Positions 1-7,413 of a stretch of 64,000 nucleotides of DNA are shown in pieces; the stretch's first letter is position 1, and each line of letters begins with the position of its first letter. The position numbers were made by a program, and so were the translations under genes. Under the pieces are notes generated by a model. That model saw only the letters and a list, made by a program, of their open reading frames with translations. It made no database searches and was not told the origin of the DNA. Origin of the DNA: Streptomyces aureocirculatus (lineage in GTDB: Bacteria > Actinomycetota > Actinomycetes > Streptomycetales > Streptomycetaceae); NCBI RefSeq assembly GCF_000720475.1, contig NZ_JOAP01000005.1, forward strand, positions 310,001 to 374,000, given 5' to 3'.

Positions 1-115
1 CGCGCCCGCGTGGGGCGCCCCGCACACCGGCCACCACCAGGATCAGCACGGCCACCACGGTCACCACGGCCACAAGCGGCACAAGAGCTTCGGGCACATG
101 CTCTTCTCCTCCTGA
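1..115 (+). CDS. C-terminal tail of a His/Gly-rich protein, possibly TFIIB-type zinc ribbon (partial)
   Basis: Only the last 37 codons are in the window, in the frame ending at the TGA at 113-115. The tail is rich in His, Gly and Lys (HGHHGHHGHK) and ends KSFGHMLFSS. From memory, small Streptomyces zf-TFIIB zinc-ribbon proteins end in a very similar His-rich tail plus a short hydrophobic terminus. No zinc-ribbon cysteines are visible here, so the family call is an inference. It converges on the tRNA operon, with the terminator at 146-181 between them. Confidence 0.45.
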   Translation, partial: APAWGAPHTGHHQDQHGHHGHHGHKRHKSFGHMLFSS

Positions 116-145
116 CCGGCCGGGCGCCCCGACCGGTACGCACGA

Positions 146-181
146 CGAAGCCCCCGGCCGTGGAGACGGCCGGGGGCTTCG
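146..181 (-). terminator. Terminator of the tRNA operon
   Basis: Perfect 15-bp inverted repeat (146-160 with 167-181) around a 6-nt loop. It lies just beyond the last tRNA-Val of the minus-strand operon and 30 bp after the stop of the converging plus-strand gene, so it probably serves both directions. There is no long U tract, as is common in Streptomyces. Confidence 0.8.
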
Positions 182-190
182 TGGAGCTGG

Positions 191-262
191 TGCGCGATAC
201 TGGGATTGAACCAGTGACCTCTTCCGTGTCAGGGAAGCGCTCTCCCGCTGAGCTAATCGCGC
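191..262 (-). tRNA. tRNA-Val (GAC), copy 1
   Basis: Full cloverleaf on the minus strand: acceptor GCGCGAT pairs with ATCGCGC, the D-arm has AGCTCAGCGGGAGAGC, the anticodon loop is CTGACAC (anticodon GAC, valine), and the T-arm has GGTTCAATCCC. The discriminator is A, and the genome encodes CCA immediately after it (188-190). It is the last gene of the tRNA operon and its mature body is identical to copy 2. Confidence 0.96.
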
Positions 263-303
263 GGGTCAACCTGCGACGCGGGCCCCCGCTGGGGACCTGT
301 GCG

Positions 304-375
304 TGCGCGATACTGGGATTGAACCAGTGACCTCTTCCGTGTCAGGGAAGCGCTCTCCCGCTGAGCTAATCGCGC
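304..375 (-). tRNA. tRNA-Val (GAC), copy 2
   Basis: The 72-nt body is identical to copy 1, with the same GAC anticodon. The genome does not encode CCA after the discriminator, unlike copy 1. It is the fourth gene of the minus-strand tRNA operon. Confidence 0.96.
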
Positions 376-405
376 GGGAAACCTCTGAACGATCAGAGGT
401 TCCAG

Positions 406-477
406 TGGACGATACTGGGATTGAACCAGTGACCTCTTCCGTGTCAGGGAAGCGCTCTCCCGCTGAGCTAATCGTCC
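406..477 (-). tRNA. tRNA-Val (GAC), copy 3 with a variant acceptor stem
   Basis: Identical to copies 1 and 2 from D-arm to T-arm, but the acceptor stem is GGACGAT/ATCGTCC instead of GCGCGAT/ATCGCGC. Both sides changed together, so base pairing is preserved. This argues that all three copies are functional rather than one being decayed. CCA is not encoded. Confidence 0.96.
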
Positions 478-481
478 TTGG

Positions 482-552
482 AGGTGGAGACGGGATTTGA
501 ACCCGTGTAGACGGCTTTGCAGGCCGTTGCCTCGCCTCTCGGCCACTCCACC
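482..552 (-). tRNA. tRNA-Cys (GCA)
   Basis: 71-nt cloverleaf on the minus strand: acceptor GGTGGAG/CTCCACC, anticodon loop CTGCAAA (GCA, cysteine), T-arm GGGTTCAAATCCC. The discriminator is U, the usual identity element of tRNA-Cys. CCA is encoded at 479-481. It is second in the operon after tRNA-Gly, the Gly-Cys-Val order familiar from streptomycetes. Confidence 0.96.
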
Positions 553-594
553 AGGAGTTACGGGGGTTCGGGAAGATCCCCCGCTGTTCCTGCG

Positions 595-667
595 AGCGGA
601 CGACCAGGTTCGAACTGGCGACCTCAACCTTGGCAAGGTTGCGCTCTACCAACTGAGCTACGTCCGC
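595..667 (-). tRNA. tRNA-Gly (GCC)
   Basis: 73-nt cloverleaf on the minus strand: acceptor GCGGACG/CGTCCGC, anticodon loop TTGCCAA (GCC, glycine), T-arm GGTTCGAACC, discriminator U as in bacterial tRNA-Gly. It is the first gene of the operon, about 36 bp downstream of the inferred transcription start. Confidence 0.96.
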
Positions 668-709
668 TTGTCTTTCCCGGCCCGCTTCCGCGTCCCGGCG
701 ACGTGTTGA

Positions 710-737
710 ACTCTAGCGGATTCCTGGGCCAGTACAA
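710..737 (-). promoter_or_regulatory. Promoter of the Gly-Cys-Val tRNA operon
   Basis: Read on the minus strand, TTGTAC (732-737) and TAGAGT (710-715) are separated by 16 bp, a good match to the housekeeping TTGACR/TAGRRT pattern. The predicted start lies about 36 nt before tRNA-Gly. Confidence 0.7.
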
Positions 738-810
738 AAACGCGTTTGCGCAGCGTGCTGGGTTGTCGCATCGCCGCAGGAGGCCCGGGGCGCCCTCGGG
801 ACGCCGGTCA

Positions 811-816
811 TAGACT
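811..816 (+). promoter_or_regulatory. -10 box TAGACT before a leaderless start
   Basis: TAGACT ends 7 nt before the GTG at 824 and no Shine-Dalgarno sequence lies between them. This is the layout of Streptomyces leaderless transcripts that begin at the start codon. I see no clear -35. Confidence 0.5.
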
Positions 817-823
817 CGCAGAC

Positions 824-1876
824 GTGCACGACCTGTCTCCCATGGCGCGCTTCGGCGGCCTCGTCGCGACCGATCTCCGGGACGTGACCAGCGACCCTTC
901 CGCCCTGGAGTCCGCCGGCTTCTGGGCGGTGTCCGCGGACTTCGAGGGCCGGCTCGTGTGCGCCCGCTTCGGGCGGGTGCGCACGGAGCCCGTGCCAGCG
1001 CCGGTGCCGGGAGCCTGGCGCGGCCCCACCGCCGGTGACTGGACGTCATCGCTCGACTGCGCCGCGTACACGGAAGGTGTGCGTCGCATACGGGCCCACA
1101 TCGCCGCCGGCGACGTGTATCAGGCGAACCTCTGCCGGGTCCTTTCCGCGCCACTGGCCGAGGACAGGGCTCCCGCCGACGTGGACGCCCTCACCGCGCT
1201 CCTGGCCCGCGGCAACCCCGCCCCGTACGCGGGCACCATCAGGCTGCCCGGCCACGGCGTGGAGATAGCCACCGCCTCGCCCGAGCTGTTCCTGCGCCGC
1301 GCGGGCGACGTCGTCGAGTCCGGGCCCATCAAGGGCACAGGACGCACCGAGGCGGACCTCCTGGAGAAGGACTACGCCGAGAACGTCATGATCGTGGACC
1401 TCGTCCGCAACGACCTGGGCCGGGTCTGTGCCTCGGGCACGGTGACCGTGCCCGACCTGTGCGTGGTGGAGAAGCACCCCGGCCTCGTGCACCTCGTCTC
1501 CACCGTCCGCGGCGAGCTGCGCGCCGCCGTCGGCTGGCCGGAGCTCCTGACGGCCACCTTCCCGCCCGGCTCCGTCACCGGCGCCCCGAAGTCCAGTGCC
1601 CTGCGCGTCATCGACTCCCTGGAGACCGCGCCGCGCGGCCCGTACTGCGGCGGCATCGGCTGGGTCGACGCGGACCGGCGCACGGGAGAGCTGGCCGTCG
1701 GCATCCGCACGTTCTGGGTGGACCGGACCGACGGGAACGGCGGCGCCGTACTGCGGTTCGGCACGGGGGCGGGGATCACCTGGGGCTCGGACCCCGAGGG
1801 GGAGTGGCGCGAGACGGAGCTGAAGGCGGCCAGGCTGCTGGCGGTAGCCTCGGGCACGTACGCACCAGGTGGATGA
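824..1876 (+). CDS. pabB: Chorismate-binding enzyme, probable aminodeoxychorismate synthase component I
   Basis: The 350-residue protein is a chorismate_bind (PabB/TrpE) family enzyme. PabB turns chorismate plus ammonia into 4-amino-4-deoxychorismate for p-aminobenzoate and folate. The active-site motif PIKGT holds the catalytic lysine (about residue 170) typical of PabB. Other family hallmarks are DLVRNDLGR, PGSVTGAPK, CGGIGW and a C-terminal GAGITWGSDP. It is shorter than fused PabA-PabB enzymes and has no glutamine amidotransferase domain, so the amidotransferase must be encoded elsewhere. The GTG at 824 follows a TAGACT box; the ATG at 842 is the alternative start. The next gene, a class IV aminotransferase, could act as aminodeoxychorismate lyase, so the pair looks like a PABA module. 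A salicylate or isochorismate enzyme is less likely. Confidence 0.87.
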   Translation: MHDLSPMARFGGLVATDLRDVTSDPSALESAGFWAVSADFEGRLVCARFGRVRTEPVPAPVPGAWRGPTAGDWTSSLDCAAYTEGVRRIRAHIAAGDVYQANLCRVLSAPLAEDRAPADVDALTALLARGNPAPYAGTIRLPGHGVEIATASPELFLRRAGDVVESGPIKGTGRTEADLLEKDYAENVMIVDLVRNDLGRVCASGTVTVPDLCVVEKHPGLVHLVSTVRGELRAAVGWPELLTATFPPGSVTGAPKSSALRVIDSLETAPRGPYCGGIGWVDADRRTGELAVGIRTFWVDRTDGNGGAVLRFGTGAGITWGSDPEGEWRETELKAARLLAVASGTYAPGG

Positions 1877-1911
1877 CCTGTGCACGGACCGACTTCGCAA
1901 GGTGGGGCTCA

Positions 1912-2733
1912 GTGAGGATATGGCTCAACGGCGGGCTGCGGGACCTCGATTCCGCGCACGTCTCCGTCTTCGACCACGGACTGACCGTCGGTGACGGCGT
2001 CTTCGAGACCGTGAAGGCGGTCGCGGGGCGGCCGTTCGCGCTCACCCGCCACCTGGACCGCCTCGCCCGCTCCGCCCGCGGCCTCGGCCTGCCGGAGCCG
2101 GACGCGGACGAGGTGCGCCGCGCCTGCGCCGCCGTCCTCGACGGCAATCCGATGGCGCTCGGGCGGCTGCGCATCACGTACACCGGAGGCCTCTCGCCGC
2201 TCGGTTCGGACCGCGGCGAGAAGGGCCCCACGCTCGTCGTCGCCCTCGACGGGGCCGTGCGCAGGCCCGACTCGACCGCAGTGATCACCGTCCCCTGGAC
2301 CCGCAACGAACGCGGCGCGCTGACCGGCCTGAAGACCACTTCGTACGCCGAGAACGTCGTCGCCCTCGCGCGCGCCAAGGAGCGGGGCGCCACCGAGGCG
2401 CTGTTCGCCAACACGGTGGGGCAGTTGTGCGAGGGCACGGGCACGAACGTCTTCGTCGTCATCGACGGCGAGATCCACACCCCGCCGCTCGCCTCGGGGT
2501 GCCTGGCCGGCATCACGCGCGAACTCGCCGTCCAGTGGACCGACGCGCACGAGACCGACCTGCCCCTCGACGTCCTCGACCGCGCCGAAGAGGTCTTCCT
2601 CACCTCGACGCTGCGCGACGTGCAGGCCGTGCACCGCGTCGACGACCGCCGACTGCCGGACGCCCCTGGCCCGGTGACGACCAAGGCGATGCAGATCTTC
2701 GAGGAGCGGGCGGGGAACGACCTCGACCCGTGA
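1912..2733 (+). CDS. Class IV aminotransferase, probable 4-amino-4-deoxychorismate lyase
   Basis: This 273-residue PLP enzyme belongs to fold type IV, which includes aminodeoxychorismate lyase (PabC), branched-chain aminotransferases and D-amino-acid aminotransferase. The expected PLP-binding lysine is K141 in GLKTTSYAEN, and the family motifs VGDGVFET, EGTGTNVF and SGCLAGITR are present. The GTG start at 1912 is preceded by GGTGGGG. It lies 35 bp after the chorismate-binding gene on the same strand, so release of pyruvate from aminodeoxychorismate to give PABA is the favoured role. That is an inference from context: the fold alone does not separate lyase from transaminase. Confidence 0.82.
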   Translation: MRIWLNGGLRDLDSAHVSVFDHGLTVGDGVFETVKAVAGRPFALTRHLDRLARSARGLGLPEPDADEVRRACAAVLDGNPMALGRLRITYTGGLSPLGSDRGEKGPTLVVALDGAVRRPDSTAVITVPWTRNERGALTGLKTTSYAENVVALARAKERGATEALFANTVGQLCEGTGTNVFVVIDGEIHTPPLASGCLAGITRELAVQWTDAHETDLPLDVLDRAEEVFLTSTLRDVQAVHRVDDRRLPDAPGPVTTKAMQIFEERAGNDLDP

Positions 2734-2805
2734 GGGAGGGAGCCGGGGGACCTGGGGGCGCAAAACTGGATGACGCGGGGGCGCCCAGCGGGTAGAACTC
2801 CCGTG

Positions 2806-3630
2806 ATGACGACGACCCTGCGGCCGTCCGGGCCGCTCCACGAGAGCACCGAGGGCGCCAAGTCGCGCGACTACGACGTCTGCGTGAACAGCCGCCCCGT
2901 CGGCCGGATCCGGCTGGCCACCCACGCGGACTTCGGTCCCCGCTTCGCGGAGATACGGGACCTGCGCATCGACGGCCCGGACCGCAGGCGGGGCCGTGCG
3001 ACCGTGGCGGCGCTCGCCGCCGAGGAGGTGGCCCGCGGCTGGGGCTGCGCCGAGATCGCGGCGGTCGTGCCGGTCACGGCGCCCGGCGGCCTCGCCCTTG
3101 CCACGGCGCTCGGCTATGTGGAGCGCAGCCGCGGGATGGCGAAAACGCTGCCGCCCGCGCCGCCCGCGCTGCCGCAGGGCGTGCGGGCGCGGGCGATGAC
3201 GGCCGAGGAGTTCACGGCCTGGGCCGAGCACTCCCGGCGGAGCTACGCCCGGGACTGGACCGAGTGCGGCATCCCGGAGGCACAGGCCCACGCCAGGGCC
3301 ACGGCGGACTACGGAACGCTGCTCGCCGGGGGCGCGGCCACACCCGGCAGCAGGCTCAGCGTCCTGATCCACGACGGCGCGGCCGTCGGCACGCTGTGGC
3401 TCGCCACGGTCGAGGGCGACGTGTTCGTGTACGACGTCGAGGTCGGCACCGAACACCGCGGCCGTGGCCACGGCCGCTCCCTGATGCTCCTCGCCGAACA
3501 GCAGAGCATCGAGGCGGGCAAGGACCGCATCGGCCTGCACGTCTTCGCGGGGAACACCCCGGCGCTGCGCCTGTACGAGTCCCTGGGCTACGAGACGACC
3601 GAGTACGCGCTGTACAAACGGCTGTGGTGA
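2806..3630 (+). CDS. Tandem-domain GNAT N-acetyltransferase
   Basis: 274 residues with two GNAT folds. The N-terminal half has a partial acetyl-CoA site (DRRRGRATVAAL, then ALGYVERS). The C-terminal half has the complete motif A, EHRGRGHGRSLM, followed by AGNTPALRLYESLGYE. GNAT proteins move acetyl groups from acetyl-CoA to amines; the substrate cannot be read from sequence. The sequence TAGAAC at 2793-2798 sits just before GTG 2803/ATG 2806 with no ribosome-binding site, suggesting a leaderless message. It converges on the DsbA-like gene. Confidence 0.82.
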   Translation: MTTTLRPSGPLHESTEGAKSRDYDVCVNSRPVGRIRLATHADFGPRFAEIRDLRIDGPDRRRGRATVAALAAEEVARGWGCAEIAAVVPVTAPGGLALATALGYVERSRGMAKTLPPAPPALPQGVRARAMTAEEFTAWAEHSRRSYARDWTECGIPEAQAHARATADYGTLLAGGAATPGSRLSVLIHDGAAVGTLWLATVEGDVFVYDVEVGTEHRGRGHGRSLMLLAEQQSIEAGKDRIGLHVFAGNTPALRLYESLGYETTEYALYKRLW

Positions 3631-3701
3631 CCCGGACCCGTCGCGCAGGCCCCGTCAGCCGCGCCGGACCAGGACCTGGCACCCGACCCATCGGACACGC
3701 C

Positions 3702-4238
3702 CTAGTCCCGGCCGTCGGCGAGCAGGCGGTCGGCGATCTCCTCGACGCGGCCGCGCAGGCCCTCCTGGCTCTTGCCGCCGTCGAGGCGCTCGTCGCCCAC
3801 GACGTACGTGGGCGTCCCGGTGACGCCGATCGCCTCGCCCTCGGCCTGATCGGCGTCGACGATCAGGATGTGCCTGCCGTCCACCAGGGCGGTGTCGAAC
3901 TCCTCCGCGTCCAGGCCGAGTTCACGTGCCACCTCGACCAGGAAGGGTTCTCCCGTACGGTCAAGTTGCTCCACCCGGCCGAGGACGGCCTCGACGTACT
4001 CCCAGCCCTTTCCCTGCGCGAGGGCCTCCTCGGCGGCCTGCGCGGCGGCGAAGGCGTGCTTGTGCTTCTCCAGGGGGAAGTGCCGCAGCCGCAGCTCGGC
4101 GCGGTCGCCGTAGCGGGCACGCAGGGCGCGCACGTCGTCCAGGGCGGTGCGGCAGTCCGGACACTGCAACTCGCACCAGACGTCGATGACCAGGGGAGCG
4201 GCGGGGCCGGCGGAGCCGGCGGGGGGAGAGTCGTTCAT
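3702..4238 (-). CDS. DsbA-family thiol oxidoreductase
   Basis: A 178-residue thioredoxin-fold protein with an N-terminal CPDC motif (in WCELQCPDC), an all-alpha insertion and the cis-proline region GVTGTPTYVV, as in DsbA/FrnE-like proteins. No signal peptide or membrane segment is visible: after a short Gly/Pro/Ala-rich leader the fold starts at once, so a cytoplasmic FrnE-like role fits better than secreted disulfide formation. The ATG at 4238 was chosen because the fold begins right after it; upstream in-frame residues are low complexity. Its substrate is unknown. Confidence 0.82.
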   Translation of the reverse strand: MNDSPPAGSAGPAAPLVIDVWCELQCPDCRTALDDVRALRARYGDRAELRLRHFPLEKHKHAFAAAQAAEEALAQGKGWEYVEAVLGRVEQLDRTGEPFLVEVARELGLDAEEFDTALVDGRHILIVDADQAEGEAIGVTGTPTYVVGDERLDGGKSQEGLRGRVEEIADRLLADGRD

Positions 4239-4464
4239 GGCGCACAGTCTTTCAGGACCCCCGGCTTCCAGAACCCCGGGGCGCGCACCGGCCGGGACCT
4301 GGCGTACCCCTCCGGGCGGCGCCCCGACCGGCACCTGGGGAGGAGCCGCTACCCGGATATCTCCCTGATGTCGGCTGCGGCCGTGGCCTCAGGCACCGCA
4401 CCCGGTGCAGGATGGAAGGGACACAAGCGACACAGCACTGTGCCCGTACGCCTGGAGGACCGGG

Positions 4465-4908
4465 ATGATTGCCGAGACCATCTGCTCCGCCGTAGCCGCG
4501 GCCGGCCTTGGCATCGCGGCCGTCACGGCTTATCGCAAGCGTTTCCTCGCCGCGGCCCGCCTCGCCGCGTATGCGCTGGTCCCGATCGGCCTGGTCATGA
4601 CGGGGGCGGTGGAGTGGGCGGCCGAGACCGCCTTCAGCCCCGTCGCCTGGGCGGGCTTCGGGGTGCTCGGCGCGGCCTGGCTGCTGTTCCTCGCCACGCG
4701 CGCCGTGGAGCGCCGCTCCGGCGGCACCCGCAAGGAGCGCAGGGCCGCCGCGAAGGCCGCCCGCCGCGACGCCGTCGCCCCCGCCGCGTCCGCGCCGTCC
4801 CTGGGTCCGGCCGCCCGCCCGCAGGCCGCGCCCGCGGCCAGGAAGAAGGCCGCGCCCGCGGAGGACTTCAGCGACATCGAGGCCATCTTGAAGAAGCACG
4901 GGATCTGA
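4465..4908 (+). CDS. Small membrane protein of unknown function
   Basis: 147 residues. The ATG at 4465 follows GGAGGA with good spacing. The N-terminal half has about three hydrophobic helices (AETICSAVAAAGLGIAAV, LAAYALVPIGLVMTG, WAGFGVLGAAWLLFLA). The C-terminal half is a basic, Ala/Pro-rich linker ending in the acidic-hydrophobic EDFSDIEAILKKHGI, which looks like a conserved short interaction motif. I do not recognise a functional family. Confidence 0.75.
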   Translation: MIAETICSAVAAAGLGIAAVTAYRKRFLAAARLAAYALVPIGLVMTGAVEWAAETAFSPVAWAGFGVLGAAWLLFLATRAVERRSGGTRKERRAAAKAARRDAVAPAASAPSLGPAARPQAAPAARKKAAPAEDFSDIEAILKKHGI

Positions 4909-5127
4909 CCCGGGATCTGCCCCGGAAGCCGAGCCGGGCCCTGGCCCCGTCCTTGACGGCACGGCCCGGCGTTCCACATGCCGGGATCCCGTTCGAGCGT
5001 ATCCACGGACTCCGCTCGCAGGTCCGCCGCAGCGGGCCCGCCAAGGTCACGGAATGCGGCGAACTGCCCCTTGGAACGTGCGTGTTGGTAAAGTGCGGGG
5101 CCCGCGCTGCGCCATCATCACCGCGAG

Positions 5128-5319
5128 ATGCTGGACACCACCACACAGAGCGATCCCGTCCCGCCCGACGGCCGGGGCACCGCCGACGACGGGCGCGGGA
5201 CCGCCGACGAACCGCGGGGCTGCCTCTTCGCGCTCTCGCAGCCACCGCTGATGATCTTCCTGGCGGTGATCGGCAGCCTGCTCCTCATGGCATCACTGCA
5301 CGATCTGCTGCTGCTCTAG
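5128..5319 (+). CDS. Small single-pass membrane protein, hypothetical
   Basis: 63 residues: a Gly/Asp/Pro-rich N-terminus, then CLFALSQPP and one hydrophobic segment (LMIFLAVIGSLLLMASL) ending in a leucine run. The composition and sharp membrane segment look like a real small protein, and I believe similar C-termini occur in other streptomycetes, but no strong ribosome-binding site precedes the ATG. Its last 35 bases overlap the 3' end of the converging CGNR gene. Confidence 0.55.
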   Translation: MLDTTTQSDPVPPDGRGTADDGRGTADEPRGCLFALSQPPLMIFLAVIGSLLLMASLHDLLLL

Positions 5320-6016
5320 CTCCGGGTCCGGGTCCGGGTCCGGACCCGGACCCGGACCGAGCTCCGGACCCGGCTCCGGTCCCGTGCGCTTCGGGTGTGC
5401 CGTGCGGCTCGTGTGCGGGTGTGCCGTGCGCCTCGTGCGCCTCGCCTTCCAGGCCCGCCGCCTCCCTGCGGCGGGCCCGGTACGCGGCGACGTGCAGCCG
5501 GTTCCCGCAGGTGCGGCTGTCGCAGTAGCGGCGGGAGCGGTTGCGGGACAGGTCGATGAAGGCCCGGCGGCAGTCCGGCGCCTCGCACCGGAGCAGCCGC
5601 TCCTGCTCGCCCGCGACGACGAAGAAGGCGAGCGCCATCCCGCAGTCGGCCGCGAGGTGGTCGGCGACGGAGGCGCCGGGCGCGAAGTAGTGCACGTGCC
5701 AGTCGTAGCCGTCGTGGTCGGTGAGACGTGGCGTGGTGCCGGCGGCGGCGACCAGATCGTTGATCAGGGCGACCGCCTGATGCGGCTCCTTGGCCGCGAA
5801 GACCTCGGCGAAACGGGCGCGGACACCGTGCACCGCCGCCAGGTCCTTCTCCGAGAGCACGCCGACGTCACTGATCGCGTGCCGCTGCACGAAACCGTGC
5901 AGAGCCGCCAGGTCCGCAAGACCGTCGCCGCTGCCGCCGTTCTCTTCGTCTGGCGCGGAGTTCACCAGATCGACCACGGCGTCGAGCGCACACCGGGTGT
6001 CGTGGGTGATCAGCAC
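5285..6016 (-). CDS. CGNR zinc-finger (ABATE-type) putative transcription regulator
   Basis: 243 residues. The N-terminal two thirds resemble the ABATE domain of putative stress-induced regulators. The C-terminal zinc-finger region contains LLRCEAPDC, RRYCDSRTCGNR and HVAAYRARRR, the CGNR finger with its four cysteines. GTG at 6016 follows AGGGAG on the minus strand. After the finger comes a roughly 60-residue low-complexity tail (His/Gly/Thr/Ala, then repeated Gly-Pro) encoded partly by a 34-bp palindrome. The tail overlaps the converging small membrane protein gene. Target genes are unknown. Confidence 0.85.
   Translation of the reverse strand: MLITHDTRCALDAVVDLVNSAPDEENGGSGDGLADLAALHGFVQRHAISDVGVLSEKDLAAVHGVRARFAEVFAAKEPHQAVALINDLVAAAGTTPRLTDHDGYDWHVHYFAPGASVADHLAADCGMALAFFVVAGEQERLLRCEAPDCRRAFIDLSRNRSRRYCDSRTCGNRLHVAAYRARRREAAGLEGEAHEAHGTPAHEPHGTPEAHGTGAGSGARSGSGSGPGPGPGARAAADRAVMP
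5325..5358. repeat. 34-bp perfect palindrome of GGGTCC units between converging genes
   Basis: The sequence is exactly self-complementary around 5341/5342 and made of repeated GGGTCC/GGACCC hexamers. It lies inside the 3' end of the CGNR gene (encoding Gly-Pro repeats) and 6 bp after the stop of the small membrane gene. It could act as a terminator for both, or be a slippage-prone repeat. Confidence 0.8.
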
Positions 6017-6046
6017 GATTCGCTCCCTGGCCTGGGGGTAGTGGGT

Positions 6047-6076
6047 CTCCCCCCGCTCATCAAGAGCGTGGGGGAG
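6047..6076. repeat. GC-rich hairpin upstream of the CGNR gene
   Basis: CTCCCCC and GCTC pair with GAGC and GGGGGAG with one mismatch around ATCAA. Elements of this shape are common in Streptomyces intergenic regions. It lies 31 bp upstream of the CGNR start, in the ssgB-to-CGNR gap. Confidence 0.6.
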
Positions 6077-6125
6077 GGCGCCCGCCGATGCTGGCCGATG
6101 CTAGCGGCTCGTGCCGTGCACGCCA

Positions 6126-6163
6126 CGGCGCCGGTGCCGCGGAAATCCGCGGCACCGGCGCCG
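6126..6163 (-). terminator. Terminator downstream of ssgB
   Basis: A near-perfect 18-bp stem (6126-6143 with 6146-6163) closed by an AA dinucleotide, so the real loop will be slightly larger. It lies about 115 bp past the ssgB stop, before the CGNR gene. No U tract. Confidence 0.7.
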
Positions 6164-6276
6164 GTGCCTGTTGCCTGCCGTTATGGCGTTGTGTGTCGCT
6201 TCCTGCTCGTTCGCGCGCGTACCCGCGCCGTCGCCCCGAGTCGGACGGCGCCCTGCGGCTCCCGGACGTGACCGGA

Positions 6277-6690
6277 CTAGCTTTCGGCCAAAATGTGCGA
6301 GAGCTCCGTGTCGAGATCGAAGTGGCGGTGCTCCGTGCCGGGTGGCACGGCCGCGTCGGTACGCTTGAGAAACGATTCCAGGGCCCGCGCCGGGGCCTCG
6401 AGCAGAGCCTCACCCTCGGGGGAGCTCAGGGCGATGCAGACGACGCCCTGACCGTGGCTGCGGGACGGCCAGACGCGGACGTCGCCGGTGCCGGTGGGCC
6501 GGTGCAGGCCCTCGGCGAGGAGATCGCGGGCGAATACCCACTCGACGGTCTCCTCGGCTCCGGTGTGGAAGGTGGCGTGCACGGCATAGGGATCGGCCGT
6601 GTCATACCGCAGTCCTGCGGGTACAGGCAGTGAGGACTCGCTCGACACAACGAGGCGCAGGTGCAGCTCGCAGCTGACCGTGGTGTTCAT
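6277..6690 (-). CDS. ssgB: Sporulation-specific cell division protein SsgB
   Basis: The 137-residue product matches the SsgA-like family and is, as far as I recall, nearly identical to SsgB of S. coelicolor from MNTTVSCELHLRLV to the C-terminal TELSHILAES. SsgB is a developmental protein of sporulating actinomycetes that, with SsgA, positions FtsZ at future septa in aerial hyphae. The ATG at 6690 gives the family's normal length. It is transcribed alone, divergent from the PGPGW gene, with a terminator at 6126-6163. Its presence is the strongest organism clue in this part of the window. Confidence 0.97.
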   Translation of the reverse strand: MNTTVSCELHLRLVVSSESSLPVPAGLRYDTADPYAVHATFHTGAEETVEWVFARDLLAEGLHRPTGTGDVRVWPSRSHGQGVVCIALSSPEGEALLEAPARALESFLKRTDAAVPPGTEHRHFDLDTELSHILAES

Positions 6691-6867
6691 AAGCGCCAGG
6701 GCCTTTCGCTCAGTGTGCGCTCGGGGATTCGCACGTCGGCGAAATCGACATGCCACCTACGGTGCCGTTGTAAACCCCTCTGAGAGTTTTGGGTGGCTTT
6801 AGGGGGCTCGTATGGCGGACTGTCCGTTTGCTTCGTACGCCCATTCCGGTGATGGGTTTCCGTCCGG

Positions 6868-6873
6868 TAGGGT
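6868..6873 (+). promoter_or_regulatory. -10 box TAGGGT before a leaderless start
   Basis: A consensus TAGRRT hexamer ends 8 nt before the ATG at 6882, with no ribosome-binding site between. The transcript probably starts at or next to the ATG. No good -35 is visible. Confidence 0.55.
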
Positions 6874-6881
6874 TTGGCTGC

Positions 6882-7328
6882 ATGAATACGGGGAGTGACG
6901 AGTCGAAGGTGGCGGCGGCCGTCGACGACGTGGCCGAGCAGGTCAAAGCCGAGAAGCCCTTCGGGTCCAGGGCGCCGCAGTTCATCAAGGCCCGGCGCAC
7001 GCTGCACCTGAGCTGGCAGGTCGGCGTGTTCATCGTGGGTCTGGCGGTGGTCGTCGCCGGCATCATCATGCTGCCCCTGCCGGGACCGGGCTGGGTCGTG
7101 ATCTTCGGTGGCATGGCGATCTGGGCGACCGAGTTCGTCTGGGCACAGCTTGTGCTGCGCTGGACGAAGCGGAAGGTCACGGAGGCGGCACAGCGCGCTC
7201 TCGACCCACGGGTGCGCCGTCGCAACATCATCCTCACGGTGATCGGCCTGGTGATCGTCGCCGCGCTGGTCGGCATCTATCTGTGGAAGTTCGGCATCGA
7301 GATGCCGTGGAAGATCAACGATCAGTGA
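6882..7328 (+). CDS. PGPGW-motif membrane protein (TIGR02611 type)
   Basis: 148 residues with two N-central hydrophobic segments flanking PLPGPGWVVIFGG, the PGPGW signature, and a third near the C-terminus (ILTVIGLVIVAALVGIYLW). This matches the TIGR02611 group of actinobacterial membrane proteins, whose function is unknown. The N-terminus is acidic and soluble, and the loop after the PGPGW region is basic. ATG 6882 was chosen because a TAGGGT box sits directly upstream. It is divergent from ssgB and followed by the hairpin at 7340-7360. Confidence 0.88.
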   Translation: MNTGSDESKVAAAVDDVAEQVKAEKPFGSRAPQFIKARRTLHLSWQVGVFIVGLAVVVAGIIMLPLPGPGWVVIFGGMAIWATEFVWAQLVLRWTKRKVTEAAQRALDPRVRRRNIILTVIGLVIVAALVGIYLWKFGIEMPWKINDQ

Positions 7329-7339
7329 CGCACCGCGCG

Positions 7340-7360
7340 CGGGGACGGGCGCCGTCCCCG
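7340..7360 (+). terminator. Terminator after the PGPGW gene
   Basis: A perfect 9-bp GC stem (7340-7348 with 7352-7360) with loop GCG, 12 bp after the stop codon. Confidence 0.65.
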
Positions 7361-7413
7361 CCGAAGCGTCGGCCGTCCCGGTCGGGGTGGTCGGGGGCAC
7401 CCTCTGACATGGG

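Noticed and set aside
1909..3540. Minus-strand open frame antisense to the class IV aminotransferase and GNAT genes
   Set aside because: No domain or ribosome-binding site; both plus-strand genes have conserved motifs.
5384..6271. Plus-strand open frame antisense to the CGNR gene
   Set aside because: No domain; the minus-strand gene has the clear CGNR finger.
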